Positions 40,936 through 49,380 of a stretch of DNA of 64,000 nucleotides are shown here, in pieces; position 1 is the first letter of the stretch, and every line of letters begins with the position of its first letter. The notes under the pieces are model-generated. The model worked only from the letters and a program-made list of their open reading frames with translations. It searched no databases and was not told where the DNA came from. The translations under genes and the position numbers were made by a program. Source of the stretch: a virus; IMG/VR virus record IMGVR_UViG_3300036884_000163, positions 1 through 64,000 of that record; one strand, given 5' to 3'.

Positions 40936-41373
40936 TCAGTCTCCCGCTGCCTTCTGGGCTTCTGTAATTGTGTCGTTCAACCTTGCCACAACTTCCGCCT
41001 GCTCTTTCGGCAGCGGACGCGAATGGCCTTGCATCTCTTCAAGCTTCTGTTGCTGCTGCACTTCAAACAGCGCCAGTTCGCGGCGGGCCTGCTTTGGGGC
41101 GCGCGCCGCATTCACCAGCGCCTTGCTCGCCTCTCCAGCTTGCTCGGGCGGCCTGCCTGCAATCGGCTTGTGCGGCTGGTACGCCTCTGGCAACAAGTCG
41201 GGATCGAATGCCACTCCTCCGCCAACTCGCCAGTTCAAAAAGTTCCAGAGCTTCTGATTGCGCGCTCGCTCGAAGTCAAGGTCATCCCGCAGACGGTTCA
41301 GGTCTACTCGCTGATCATCGAACCGTTCGCGGCTGACGAAGGGCAATTCCCACATTTTCAACGTCCCTTTCAT
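40936..41373 (-). CDS. Helical phage protein, 145 aa
   Basis: Start at 41373, or M7 at 41355, which has a better gaaaggg site upstream. A coiled-coil-like beginning (VDLNRLRDDLDFERARNQKLW) is followed by a basic helical end (FEVQQQQKLEEMQG). The gene lies in the run between exported-type genes and the protease gene. Function unknown. Confidence 0.55.
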   Translation of the reverse strand: MKGTLKMWELPFVSRERFDDQRVDLNRLRDDLDFERARNQKLWNFLNWRVGGGVAFDPDLLPEAYQPHKPIAGRPPEQAGEASKALVNAARAPKQARRELALFEVQQQQKLEEMQGHSRPLPKEQAEVVARLNDTITEAQKAAGD

Positions 41374-41394
41374 TGCTTTATCTATGCGCGAAGA

Positions 41395-42150
41395 TCAATA
41401 CACCCTGCAGGACGATCCGCGATAAATCGTTACCAGATCGGCGACAGTCGGCGCTACAAGCTGAATGTTGAGCACAGTCCCGGAAGCGCTTGCACCCTCT
41501 ACCGTTCCCCAGATATGAGCTGGCATCTGGGTTGCGGCACCGCCAAGCGTCCAAGCCACGCCAATCGCCTGCGATGATGTACTAGAAATCTGATCAACGA
41601 TCGCGCCTGATTTTGAAGACCCCGTGGCCGTGCTCATGAGGTAGGAGGCGGTTATGTTGGTTGCTGCGTTAGTCGCCGTCTGTACGTCCCAATAGTTTGC
41701 GGTTGCCGCGGTAGCCTGCCCAACGATAAGATTGCAGTCAAAACTCCAAGTCGCAGCGACCAAGGGCAGAGTAAAACTTAGTGCGCCAATCGTCACCGGA
41801 CTGGTGCAATCACTGACCGTCCCGGCCGTTCCGCACGTCCAGTCGGCCCCGGTAATTGTTTTCGTCTGCGGAAAGCTCCCGGCAAAGGCCGTCCACGCCG
41901 ATCCACTGTATTGACAGGTAACAATGGTCGTTCCTGCCCCAGCGCCGCAGTCCGTGGCTGAGTTTCCGTTTGTGACCACGGCAATGGTGCCAGCCGTTTT
42001 TCCCGAAACACTGGCCAGTCCGGCAACGGTCGTAATCGGGATACCACCACCGCCGCCACCTGGTTGAACCAAGGTCTGAGCAAAGACAGGGGCGGAGAAC
42101 AGCAACGAGAGCACCAACAGCCTCAACGATTTCATGGGAAGTGTTCTCAT
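41395..42150 (-). CDS. Secreted beta-rich protein, 251 aa
   Basis: MRTLPMKSLRLLVLSLLFSA...VFAQ is a Sec signal peptide ending near residue 25 (AQ site), then a Gly-rich linker and beta-rich repeats with paired cysteines (TDCGAG, VTCQYSG, WTCGTAG, SDCTSPV). The start uses the ATGA overlap with the preceding gene at 42150. The mature part looks like a trimeric tail-fibre tip or virion-surface protein. A virion protein with a signal peptide is unusual. Confidence 0.72.
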   Translation of the reverse strand: MRTLPMKSLRLLVLSLLFSAPVFAQTLVQPGGGGGGIPITTVAGLASVSGKTAGTIAVVTNGNSATDCGAGAGTTIVTCQYSGSAWTAFAGSFPQTKTITGADWTCGTAGTVSDCTSPVTIGALSFTLPLVAATWSFDCNLIVGQATAATANYWDVQTATNAATNITASYLMSTATGSSKSGAIVDQISSTSSQAIGVAWTLGGAATQMPAHIWGTVEGASASGTVLNIQLVAPTVADLVTIYRGSSCRVY

Positions 42151-42569
42151 CGGGATAGTTGCCGCCATTCGCGCATCTCAACATAAACCGCCGTCGCGCT
42201 CGCGCTTTTCACTTTCAAATACGGAGTTGCCGGACGAACGACTCCATCGGGATAAGTGAAACTGCCGAATCCGACATGCTCATTCTTTGCGATGGCGTCC
42301 CCGATCTGGATGATCTCGCCGGGAACCGCGGGATAGGTGTTAGCGTAGTTTTCGTCAGCTCGCTGGTATTCGAGTCCTTGCCCGGTAAAAGCTCCGCCAG
42401 TGTAGTTGCCGACGCCGCCTTGTGGACATTCCTGAACCTCGACATATCCGAATGATCCCTGCGAAGCGGAGAGCAGAACGAATGCGCCGGCACTTCCGTT
42501 GATAGTGACGATGGTGCGGATCGGGCTTGCCCGGTTCACCACACCTGCGGTATTGGTCGGATTGGCCAA
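42147..42569 (-). CDS. Hypothetical virion protein, 140 aa
   Basis: TTG start with gggaggaaataac upstream. Beta-rich product (IRTIVTINGSAGAFVLL, YVEVQECPQG, YLKVKSASATAVYVEMREW), of a kind seen as small decoration proteins. It precedes the signal-peptide protein and overlaps it by 4 nt. No family recognised. Confidence 0.6.
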   Translation of the reverse strand: MANPTNTAGVVNRASPIRTIVTINGSAGAFVLLSASQGSFGYVEVQECPQGGVGNYTGGAFTGQGLEYQRADENYANTYPAVPGEIIQIGDAIAKNEHVGFGSFTYPDGVVRPATPYLKVKSASATAVYVEMREWRQLSR

Positions 42570-42570
42570 G

Positions 42571-42774
42571 TTATTTCCTCCCGGCGCCGGTCGCGGCTGC
42601 CCACTTCTTCTTCATTGGTGAGGCCTTGTACTCTTCGTCGCCAGCATCCGCTTTCTTCTTTTCGGAAAGCATGATCGCGATAGCTTGTTGACGGGTTTTT
42701 ACGACCGGGCCGGCCGGACCTCCGGAGTGCAGGGTTCCTGCTTTCCATTTTCCCATCACCGCTGTATATGGCAT
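42571..42774 (-). CDS. DUF6496-like phage protein, 67 aa
   Basis: The core MGKWKAGTLHSGGPAG ... VVKTRQQAIAIMLSE is a signature of this small phage family, usually M-x-K-F/W-K-x-G-x-L-x-S-G...QAIAIALSE. The end is basic. Function unknown. It overlaps the Endonuclease VII gene end. Confidence 0.75.
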   Translation of the reverse strand: MPYTAVMGKWKAGTLHSGGPAGPVVKTRQQAIAIMLSEKKKADAGDEEYKASPMKKKWAAATGAGRK

Positions 42775-43262
42775 TGTAGGTACTCTAAGGCGTTACGCAG
42801 GCCGTCAACACTGTCACCGAAACAACCAAGTCCAGTGTTGCAGGTGCTACACAACAGGCCGCGTATCGTCCCTGTCTCATGATCATGGTCAACGGCCAGT
42901 TTTCGTGCTTGAGTCTTTCCGCAAATTTTGCAGTGCCCAGATTGCTTGGTAAACATCCGCTCATATCGGTCGGGCGTGCAACCCAATTTCCCAATTTGTC
43001 GTACCCAGTTCCGCGCCAACGTCTTGGTCTTGTGCTTGGCATAGTAACGACGGTGCATTGCTTGCCACTTTTCTGGATCGGCTGCGTATCGCGCTTTGTC
43101 CTTTTGTCGTCTTACTTCTAATGAATCGCCGAACTCGTGGGTGCATGTTCGACACTCAAGATAAACTCTGTCCCCGCGTCGGCGTTCATAACAATTTTCC
43201 TTTGTCCGCAGATGTCCGCGTCCACAATGCGTCGAGCGGCGACCAAACGTTGACCTCTGCAT
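42756..43262 (-). CDS. Recombination endonuclease VII family, 168 aa
   Basis: The block CKICGKTQARKLAVDHDHETG..., IRGLLCSTCNTGLGCF is that of Endonuclease_VII (PF02945-type). N-terminal THCGRGHLRTKENCYERR and CRTC make an extra zinc-ribbon pair. In T4 the family resolves DNA branches, but many free-standing members behave as homing nucleases. It has an ordinary length for the latter. Confidence 0.88.
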   Translation of the reverse strand: MQRSTFGRRSTHCGRGHLRTKENCYERRRGDRVYLECRTCTHEFGDSLEVRRQKDKARYAADPEKWQAMHRRYYAKHKTKTLARNWVRQIGKLGCTPDRYERMFTKQSGHCKICGKTQARKLAVDHDHETGTIRGLLCSTCNTGLGCFGDSVDGLRNALEYLQCHIQR

Positions 43263-43268
43263 CTCTAC

Positions 43269-43457
43269 TTACCGCCCTCCGGCGTTCTTTGCGAAGCGCG
43301 CTTCCTTACCTAACACTCCGGGAGCATGCGCTTCCTTTGCTGCGTAGGCTTGCGTGCTCATGCCGGCCCGCGCCGCCTTGCGCCCAAACAGACCCTTGGT
43401 TCCGTGCTTCGTCATGGCTGCGCGCGCCGCCTGCATCCAATGAGCTTTCTCGGCCAT
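43269..43457 (-). CDS. Small basic protein, 62 aa
   Basis: ATG behind gggagagac. Lys/Ala-rich helical product (HWMQAARAAMTKHGTKGLFGRK, ARAGMSTQAYAAKEAHAPGV). It resembles a widespread family of tiny basic phage proteins, probably DNA-binding. No function known. Confidence 0.6.
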   Translation of the reverse strand: MAEKAHWMQAARAAMTKHGTKGLFGRKAARAGMSTQAYAAKEAHAPGVLGKEARFAKNAGGR

Positions 43458-43468
43458 GTCTCTCCCTA

Positions 43469-43567
43469 CTATCCCCAGATTCGCAGCGCCAAGTCTGCCG
43501 CCTCAATCCATAGAAACAAGAGCGCCAGTCCGATGAACCAGCACAGGAGTTTCGCCGGTTTCGTCAT
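43469..43567 (-). CDS. Membrane micro-protein, 32 aa
   Basis: MTKPAKLLCWFIGLALLFLWIEAADLALRIWG is split here as MTKPAKLLCWFIGLALLFLW plus IEAADLALRIWG: one transmembrane helix with a basic N-terminus. The ribosome site (ggtgg) is weak. Function unknown. Confidence 0.4.
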   Translation of the reverse strand: MTKPAKLLCWFIGLALLFLWIEAADLALRIWG

Positions 43568-43697
43568 CGAAGTATCAGCCACCCAGCGCCCATGATGTTC
43601 CTCATTCAAAAAAGTTCTCCCAGCAACCCGGTTCAGCTCTTCACGGCGACTCCGCTTTCCTTAGCGGTGATCGGGAAGCTGGGAGGAATGCGCAACA

Positions 43698-45416
43698 TCA
43701 GTTCAAGACTTTTACTGACAAATTCATCAACTTCGGTACTGCAGTCGATGACGTGGTTTGCACCATAATCACCTGCAAACGTGCTGGCCCCGCCAAGTTC
43801 AGCGAGCCAACTGCTGCCACGGTCATATTCGGCCCCACCGCAGGAGTTGCGCACGTAGTCAATGCACATTCCGCCAAGTAGCCATGACCCGCCTGAATGC
43901 TTCCGCCAGTTGCCGTAGCCGAAGCTACGGTCGTGGTGAAATCCTGGCAGAAGTCAAACTGCCCGGTAGTTCCAGTCGTCAACGTATTGGTTACGGAAGG
44001 CCCGCCAATCAGAACCGGCAACCCGGTGGTGACGTCCGACCCCTGCGCATCCCACTCGAAGGCGATCTGCACAACCGTGCTTGCGCCCTGCGTGGACGAA
44101 TAGGCGTAGCCGCAGACCTCAATGCTGCGGCCGACGTAGTTCATGAAGCCAGCAGGAAGCTCAACCGATCCCAAAGGCTGAGGAACGGTCGAGGCCGCCG
44201 CAGTGGCAATCGTGTTAGCTGGCAGCACTTTCACGACACCCGGTATTCCAGGAGTCGCTGCCGGCGCATAGGTATACGCGGTTCGCGCCTCACTGTTTGC
44301 TTGGTAGTAGCTGGCCGTTGAGATCAGACCGAGCTGGACACCTTGCGGCGAAGTTACCACTGGATACGCAGTAACGACCGCACCGGAACCGGTCTGGCCG
44401 TAACTGGCGTTGGTAATCGCGCAAGCGTACTTGCCAATCGACAGCAGAATGGGACTCAAAGTGCACACCCCACTCGATACCGGCGCGACGTTTACTACCG
44501 TCGGCTGAGTGTAGAGCTTCACTTGATATTCGTTCGTAGCCGCGCCGCTCATCAGCCCGATATACGGAATCCATCCGCACGCTCCTGTAATGGCGGCGGG
44601 CGCCGTGAACTGGATTGCCGTGGTAGCCGTAGCTGTGAAGGAGTAATCGGCGGATTCCGGTCCTTCGTTGCCCATGCAATCGACTGGAGTGTAAGCAACG
44701 TGGATGGTTGCGGCGGTGTACGACGCGGAACCGGCCACGGTGAGACTCGAAAACGCCGTAGCGGACGTCAGCGCACCCGGAGCCGCGAACAGGCCAGCCG
44801 CCGGAGCGGGATTCCAGTACTGCCACTGCGGGCCGCGCTTATCGATAATCTGAACACTGGGATAAACCAATGTTCCTAGTGGATACGCCGAGGGCAGGCT
44901 AGCCGCAGAATCAATCGTGACGATGCCTACACCCAGCGACAGTGCATCATTCATCGCTTCTGCCACTCCGCCATCGCCGGACGTGATGGTCACTCCCTGC
45001 GCGTGCGAGTTGGCAAAGGTTGCAGTGAACGAGCAGAAATACGGTTGCGGGTAAGACGGGGTAGTGGCAGCCACCGACGGGAACGATGCGGCGGTTTCCG
45101 AAGCCACTGCTTCCGAGCTTGCTCCGTCCTGCACCTGGATGGGAACATTCAGCGCCTGAGCGCCCTGCGCCCAGAAAGGAAAGATTTGACGGTTGCCAGT
45201 GCCCACGTGGATAAAGCACGGAGCGATCTGAACGTTGTTCGCGCCGACCGCGATCGGACTGAGCGTGGTCACCGCCCACTTGCCATACTCCGAGACGATG
45301 ATCTCGCCCGCGACCTGGTTAGATTGTGAAGGGTTGCCGGATTGAGCCAGCGCTGGAACTGTGCCAGCCACCAGCCCGCCGAGTAGAGTTAATGCCAGCG
45401 CAAGCTTTCGGATCAT
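43698..45416 (-). CDS. Large secreted beta-rich protein, 572 aa
   Basis: A Sec signal peptide (MIRKLALALTLLGGLVAGTV ... ALAQ, cut near residue 25) leads a low-complexity Thr/Ser/Gly/Ala-rich beta sequence with spaced cysteines (APCFIHVG, YFCSFT, CMGNEG, CGWIPYIG, CTLSPIL, CGYAYSS). ATG behind acaggagaaaaac. It is probably an exported adhesin or virion-attached fibre. No named domain recognised. Confidence 0.7.
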   Translation of the reverse strand: MIRKLALALTLLGGLVAGTVPALAQSGNPSQSNQVAGEIIVSEYGKWAVTTLSPIAVGANNVQIAPCFIHVGTGNRQIFPFWAQGAQALNVPIQVQDGASSEAVASETAASFPSVAATTPSYPQPYFCSFTATFANSHAQGVTITSGDGGVAEAMNDALSLGVGIVTIDSAASLPSAYPLGTLVYPSVQIIDKRGPQWQYWNPAPAAGLFAAPGALTSATAFSSLTVAGSASYTAATIHVAYTPVDCMGNEGPESADYSFTATATTAIQFTAPAAITGACGWIPYIGLMSGAATNEYQVKLYTQPTVVNVAPVSSGVCTLSPILLSIGKYACAITNASYGQTGSGAVVTAYPVVTSPQGVQLGLISTASYYQANSEARTAYTYAPAATPGIPGVVKVLPANTIATAAASTVPQPLGSVELPAGFMNYVGRSIEVCGYAYSSTQGASTVVQIAFEWDAQGSDVTTGLPVLIGGPSVTNTLTTGTTGQFDFCQDFTTTVASATATGGSIQAGHGYLAECALTTCATPAVGPNMTVAAVGSLNLAGPARLQVIMVQTTSSTAVPKLMNLSVKVLN

Positions 45417-45485
45417 TGTTTTTCTCCTGTTAGTGTGTGAAGCGTTTACGCAAAGCCCGCGCGCGGCGGGCGACTTCCTTAGTAT

Positions 45486-45638
45486 CTACAGCCTCCCAAG
45501 CAGAAGCAAAATCAACAAGATGAGCAGAATCAGCCCTATACCGCCGCTTGGGAAATAACCCCAATCTTGGCTATGAGGCCAATTCGGGAGTGCTCCAACA
45601 AGCAACAGTACCAACACGATCACTAGAATCAGGTACAT
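45486..45638 (-). CDS. DUF3309 two-helix membrane protein, 50 aa
   Basis: MYLILVIVLVLLLVGALPNW ... then SGGIGLILLILLILLLLGRL has the exact layout of the bacterial DUF3309 family: a hydrophobic helix, a P-W-P-x-S...WG-Y-x-P-S-G-G turn, and a second helix. Function unknown. Normally chromosomal, which suggests acquisition. It lies in a cluster of small membrane proteins. Confidence 0.8.
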   Translation of the reverse strand: MYLILVIVLVLLLVGALPNWPHSQDWGYFPSGGIGLILLILLILLLLGRL

Positions 45639-45666
45639 TCTCAGTCTCCTACTTGAACAGAATTGA

Positions 45667-45840
45667 CTACCTCACGGCAGGCCCAAAAACCCTCCAACCC
45701 AGGATGCCAACGAGCACCCAGAGGACGGTGTAACCTCCAGCGCGTCGGAACCAGGCCGGTTGGCCGGGTTCATAGTAAGACCAGAACGCAGCCAGCAATG
45801 CGACGATATAAATCACCCAGAACAAGATGTTTAACGGCAT
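45667..45840 (-). CDS. Two-helix membrane protein, 57 aa
   Basis: ATG at 45840 after aaggagaaataact. Two hydrophobic helices (ILFWVIYIVALLAAFW and LWVLVGILGWRVFG) joined by a basic loop. The longer frame upstream is not supported. Function unknown. Confidence 0.65.
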   Translation of the reverse strand: MPLNILFWVIYIVALLAAFWSYYEPGQPAWFRRAGGYTVLWVLVGILGWRVFGPAVR

Positions 45841-45857
45841 AGTTATTTCTCCTTTTC

Positions 45858-46295
45858 TTAAACACAGTGCCCGAAATACCAAGCGGCGACTTCGGCGCGC
45901 GTGGACATGCCGGTCTTATTCATCACTTCGCGCATGTAGTTTTTCACTACCTGCTCGCTGGTGGAAAGCAACACGCCGATTTGCTTGTTGGTATTTCCGT
46001 GCGCCACTCCCTCCAAGACCATTCCTTCTTTCAGAGTGAAGGAGTGCGCCATTCCTAGAGGGCAAACGAACTTTCCTGAAACATTCGTAAACAGGTTAGC
46101 GAGTTTCACCCGCTTTCCGGATTCTTTGATGCCCGCGTGCCGGAACAGCGTGCGCAGGTGCTGTTTCACTATCCCCATGCTGATGTTCAGGTGGCTCGCG
46201 ATTTCTTTGTTGCTGCATCCCTGCACCAGCAGACGCAGCACTTGCTGGTCACGGGCTGTGATCTTGAGCGCGGGTGTCATGACATTTTCGTGCAT
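45858..46295 (-). CDS. Tandem LuxR-type HTH regulator, 145 aa
   Basis: Two GerE-type helix-turn-helix domains lie back to back: first LTARDQQ-like ITARDQQVLRLLVQGCSNKE ... IVKQHLRTLF (about 12-55), then LEGVAHGNTNKQIGVLLSTS ... VKNYMREVMNKTG (about 92-131). No receiver or ligand domain. It could bind as a monomer to paired half-sites and control the late genes around it. Start M1 (46295) or M6; neither has a strong ribosome site. It overlaps the preceding gene by 19 nt. Confidence 0.85.
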   Translation of the reverse strand: MHENVMTPALKITARDQQVLRLLVQGCSNKEIASHLNISMGIVKQHLRTLFRHAGIKESGKRVKLANLFTNVSGKFVCPLGMAHSFTLKEGMVLEGVAHGNTNKQIGVLLSTSEQVVKNYMREVMNKTGMSTRAEVAAWYFGHCV

Positions 46296-46465
46296 CTATT
46301 ACTCTTCGGTTCGTGGCCCGTATCTGTACAATTTAAGTCGATTGGTTCGCACGGCAATGGCTCAAACTCCACTCCGCCAACCTTTGGAACGCAGAAGAAA
46401 TTCTCCGGTGCCTTCGGCTTAGGCTTAGGCTTGTGATGGCGGTGAAATGGCCACCACATCAGCAT
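46277..46465 (-). CDS. Small Pro/Lys/Cys-rich protein, 62 aa
   Basis: MLMWWPFHRHHKPKPKPK start, then FFCVPKVGGVEFEPLPCEP and NCTDTGHEPKSNRC. Function unknown. It overlaps the regulator start by 19 nt, so translation may be coupled. Confidence 0.5.
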   Translation of the reverse strand: MLMWWPFHRHHKPKPKPKAPENFFCVPKVGGVEFEPLPCEPIDLNCTDTGHEPKSNRCTKMS

Positions 46466-46516
46466 AAGAATCCCGAGGGTGATGAGTTTGGGAATGGCGC
46501 CATCCTCTTAGGCTTC

Positions 46517-46729
46517 TTACTTCTTGCCAAGGGTAACGACATGCACCGTCGCCCGCGCCGTCTTCTGGGCTGCTTTCTTTGTCGCCTTCGCAATCGGGAT
46601 AGCGACATAGTTTCGTGTGACGACCGATCCCGCCCCGATGCCCAGACCGATGTAGAGGCTTTTGCTGTCCAAGGTGCCAGCGAAGGCCACCGAGGACAGC
46701 AGAAGAAGAATGGTCGCTAGGCGCTTCAT
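46517..46729 (-). CDS. Small secreted protein, 70 aa
   Basis: Signal peptide MKRLATILLLLSSVAFAG; the mature part (LYIGLGIGAGSVVTRNYV, then a basic Lys-rich region) is short. ATGA overlap with the lipoprotein gene upstream. Probably envelope-located. Function unknown. Confidence 0.6.
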   Translation of the reverse strand: MKRLATILLLLSSVAFAGTLDSKSLYIGLGIGAGSVVTRNYVAIPIAKATKKAAQKTARATVHVVTLGKK

Positions 46730-47304
46730 TTCACCTCGTACTGCTTGCCGAAGACTCCTGCTTTCGAATTGAAATCAGCCCGGAAGTGCTTTGCAGATTT
46801 CAGATTGTTAAACAGAGCCTTAACTTCGTCATGGCCGGTGACCTTACCCTGGACGACTGGGAGCAACGCGAGTAGGGAAGTAAGCTCGGCAGCAACGGCG
46901 TCAAACACGGCGACAATCTTTACCTGCGTGCCGGCGTCGGTAACGTGCAATTCTGGCAGTAGGGCCGCCAGGTTGGTATTGATGACACCAATCAGGGTCT
47001 GGATCTCGACCAGGATGCCAGGTTTGGCGCCCGCAGCGGCGGCATTGTACTGATCGATCAGCCCCTTGACAGTGAGTAAATCGGCTTGCGCCGCGGTTGA
47101 CCATGCCTGTATCGCTGTCAGGGCTGTGGGCGGTATACCAAGACCGAAGGCTGCCAGGATGGCTAGCGCCGAGGTAATGGCTGGTCCCAGCAAAATGATG
47201 ATGTTGGAGGCTTCCGTGGTCCATGCGGTTGTGCAGGCCGTCGCGAACAAAAGCAAGTTGAGCAGAGCGAACAACAAAAAGAATCTGACAGCAAAGCGTT
47301 TCAT
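46726..47304 (-). CDS. Putative lipoprotein with helical domain, 192 aa
   Basis: ATG at 47304 has aaggagggatg upstream. Signal peptide with a plausible lipobox (LLFATAC, Cys near residue 24), then a hydrophobic stretch and long Ala/Leu helices (IQAWSTAAQADLLTVKGLIDQ, LAALLPELHVTDAGTQVKI). The open frame extends far upstream as an Arg-rich shadow, which is discarded. An envelope protein, possibly for superinfection control or lysis. Confidence 0.6.
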   Translation of the reverse strand: MKRFAVRFFLLFALLNLLLFATACTTAWTTEASNIIILLGPAITSALAILAAFGLGIPPTALTAIQAWSTAAQADLLTVKGLIDQYNAAAAGAKPGILVEIQTLIGVINTNLAALLPELHVTDAGTQVKIVAVFDAVAAELTSLLALLPVVQGKVTGHDEVKALFNNLKSAKHFRADFNSKAGVFGKQYEVK

Positions 47305-47348
47305 GAAACATCCCTCCTTGGGATTGGTAATGAAAAGGCAGGTTGTAG

Positions 47349-47855
47349 TTAAGGATTTGGAAAGTACGGAGCGTGCCAGTCCATTACTTCCCAGCATTGA
47401 ACGTCTTTCCCGTCCCACAGCCACACGTCGTTGCCGTTCAAGTCGTGGGTATGAATTTGCTGCGTGCCATCCTTGAAAGTAATTTGGAGGTAAGGCCAGG
47501 GCGACTTCAGACCATCCCAAAATCCGGGTTGACCGTTGAAATTGAGCTTCAGCTCTTGCGCCTGCACTTTGTTGAACCACCTGATGCAGTTGTTTACGTG
47601 CCTCGCGTCGTCCGGCATGAGCGGAAAGAAGATTTTCATGTCGAGCGGTTGACCGCCGCGGTCCATGTCCATAACGTGATACTCGACGCCAATCTGCGGG
47701 ATGGTAAGCGGCGTCCCCGCAGGATCGGGATTGACGACTTGAAATGTCGAGAATTGGACTGTATCCACGTTTCCGGTCACGGTGAGCAGAACGCCTTGAG
47801 CGGCGCACGCGACAGAGCCTGCAAAGAGCAAGATGCTTAGAATTGCATGTTTCAT
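47349..47855 (-). CDS. Small secreted protein, 168 aa
   Basis: Signal peptide MKHAILSILLFAGSVACAAQ; the mature part is beta-rich (GVLLTVTGNVDTVQFSTFQV) with acidic, Trp-rich strands (WEVMDWHAPYF). It lies next to the endolysin, overlapping it by 4 nt. No family recognised. Confidence 0.6.
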   Translation of the reverse strand: MKHAILSILLFAGSVACAAQGVLLTVTGNVDTVQFSTFQVVNPDPAGTPLTIPQIGVEYHVMDMDRGGQPLDMKIFFPLMPDDARHVNNCIRWFNKVQAQELKLNFNGQPGFWDGLKSPWPYLQITFKDGTQQIHTHDLNGNDVWLWDGKDVQCWEVMDWHAPYFPNP

Positions 47856-48376
47856 GTTGTAGATCCTGTGTCAAACAATCCGGCTTCGATCCAGAGGCAA
47901 CTCATCCCGGCGTTCAAGAATACAGACCGCGCCTCGTCATTGGGCGAAACTGGGAACGTGCCCGTGAGCTGAAAGTGGGGGTCATCTTTCGGGCAGTGAA
48001 CGAATTCATCTCCCGAGTACATCCCTAGACTCTCGCCGAGGGCAATGATGCGCCGCCACACCGGACCCCAGATCGGATCATCCAGCTTCCACTCCGGTTT
48101 CCCCTGCGCGTCGAACGGCGCTACGTCCACGGCCATCCCGAAGTTGTGCCAAGAATGACCTGGCGGTGCGTTGGTCACGATCTTCAATGGATCAATAACC
48201 TTCCCGGTTTGGTCTCGGCCTTGAAGCCATATTTTTTGCTGGTCGTTCCAAGAGGCCAACCCACGGGTGACTCGTATGTCGATCCCCTCGTCCGCAAGCA
48301 GCGTAGCCTCTGCGCGAATCTTTCTCGCCAGCTGCGGATTCACGAGAGATAGCCGAGTTTCGGAAGAGGGGTCCAT
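47852..48376 (-). CDS. M15 peptidase endolysin, 174 aa
   Basis: A VanY/L-alanyl-D-glutamate peptidase fold that cleaves cell-wall peptides. Zinc residues: H77 and D84 in GHSWHNFGMAVDV, and H134 in DDPHFQ. No signal peptide, so export depends on a holin. The ATG at 48376 overlaps the previous stop (TAATG); an upstream reading adds a spurious Arg/Cys-rich head. Confidence 0.9.
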   Translation of the reverse strand: MDPSSETRLSLVNPQLARKIRAEATLLADEGIDIRVTRGLASWNDQQKIWLQGRDQTGKVIDPLKIVTNAPPGHSWHNFGMAVDVAPFDAQGKPEWKLDDPIWGPVWRRIIALGESLGMYSGDEFVHCPKDDPHFQLTGTFPVSPNDEARSVFLNAGMSCLWIEAGLFDTGSTT

Positions 48377-48675
48377 TACCAAAACCAGCAAACCAGTGCC
48401 ACCGCAACAACCGCGACGCCTGCACACAGCGACCACCATGGGAAGCCTACCTCGGGAAGACGTTTCGGCCCGGCGCTGTAGTCATTGAACTCCGATTCGA
48501 GCGGATCCGGAGGTACCGTACAGACTTGGGGATTAATGGAGGCAACGGTAGCCGCATAGAGCAGGGGATTGATGGAGGCAACGGGGACCGTTTGACAAGT
48601 TCTCGCTTGTCTCGATCTGATTGGCGTGACTTTCGCCACCTTCGCCTTCGCTTTTTTCTTCGCGTTTTTCTTCAT
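48376..48675 (-). CDS. Membrane protein beside endolysin, 99 aa
   Basis: A basic N-terminus (KKNAKKKAKAKVAKV), a repeat (ASINPLLYAATVASINPQ) and one C-terminal transmembrane helix (WWSLCAGVAVVAVALVCWFW). The tandem segment is encoded by two 21-nt near-identical pieces (48528-48548 and 48564-48584). Position next to endolysin and holin-like genes suggests a lysis role. Confidence 0.6.
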   Translation of the reverse strand: MKKNAKKKAKAKVAKVTPIRSRQARTCQTVPVASINPLLYAATVASINPQVCTVPPDPLESEFNDYSAGPKRLPEVGFPWWSLCAGVAVVAVALVCWFW

Positions 48676-48678
48676 GTG

Positions 48679-49026
48679 TTACTTTCCCGCCGCCTCTACA
48701 TTCGCGGCTTTTACCTCAACCTTGGCGGCTTCGACCAGCGCCGTGGCATTGGGAATTCCCAGTGCCGTAGCCTGAGAAGCTGAAATTGTTTCGCCCTTAG
48801 CCAGCACTTGCGCCGGGCTGGAGTGGGTGTTGAAAGCCTTCGCGACAATGCCCAGTCCAATCAGGCCAGTCGCCCCGATGATCAGCAATCCATGCGTCCA
48901 TGCGGAAGGCAGAGTGAGTCCCAGGGCCGCGCAGGATTGCGTGACTAATACTGGGCCCCCAGCCAAGATGCCGAAGATTGTCGTTAAGTAACCTTGCAGA
49001 ATTGTCGCACTCCAGAAAGATTTCAT
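48679..49026 (-). CDS. Holin-like membrane protein, 115 aa
   Basis: Two hydrophobic segments (ILQGYLTTIFGILAGGPVL and HGLLIIGATGLIGLGIVAKA) and an Ala/Lys-rich tail (VEAAKVEVKAANVEAAGK). Such two-helix proteins next to endolysins serve as holins. The call depends on context; there is no family motif. Confidence 0.6.
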   Translation of the reverse strand: MKSFWSATILQGYLTTIFGILAGGPVLVTQSCAALGLTLPSAWTHGLLIIGATGLIGLGIVAKAFNTHSSPAQVLAKGETISASQATALGIPNATALVEAAKVEVKAANVEAAGK

Positions 49027-49038
49027 TTTCGGACTCCT

Positions 49039-49380
49039 TTACTTTCCCGCGTGCACGATCATGCTCGCTGCCCGGTTCCGGGCATCCCGCTGTTCCGTTT
49101 CAATGCGTCTGTGATCTTCAATATTAGCGGCGGCCATCGCTTGCAACGAAGCGCTGATTTTTGTGAGTTCCTCTAATTGCCGATCGCGCTGGGCATCGTC
49201 TTCAGCCTGCTTTAATTTCCATGCTCCAGTCGATGCCACCAGGTCGAGCACGGTACGCGCGCGCATTATCGAGTTCCGGTTTTGGCTGCTCAACCAGAGC
49301 ACAGCTGCCGTAACATAGCCGACTAACATGACGATGCTTGGCCCCCACTCGTGAACCAAACCGTAGCTTAGAATCTGCAT
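49039..49380 (-). CDS. Spanin-like or accessory membrane protein, 113 aa
   Basis: An N-terminal membrane helix (IVMLVGYVTAAVLWLS) is followed by a long coiled coil (KLKQAEDDAQRDRQLEELTK ...), the shape of an inner-membrane spanin or of a small phage membrane accessory. It sits upstream of the holin-like gene. No partner outer-membrane spanin is recognised. Confidence 0.5.
   Translation of the reverse strand: MQILSYGLVHEWGPSIVMLVGYVTAAVLWLSSQNRNSIMRARTVLDLVASTGAWKLKQAEDDAQRDRQLEELTKISASLQAMAAANIEDHRRIETEQRDARNRAASMIVHAGK

Noticed and set aside
43633-43869. 78-aa minus-strand frame past the end of the 572-aa gene
   Set aside because: Mostly overlaps the larger gene out of frame, no ribosome site or family; kept in mind as possible extension only.
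47305-47874. Upstream extension of the lipoprotein frame
   Set aside because: Arg-rich region out of phase with another real gene; the signal peptide and ribosome site define the start at 47304.
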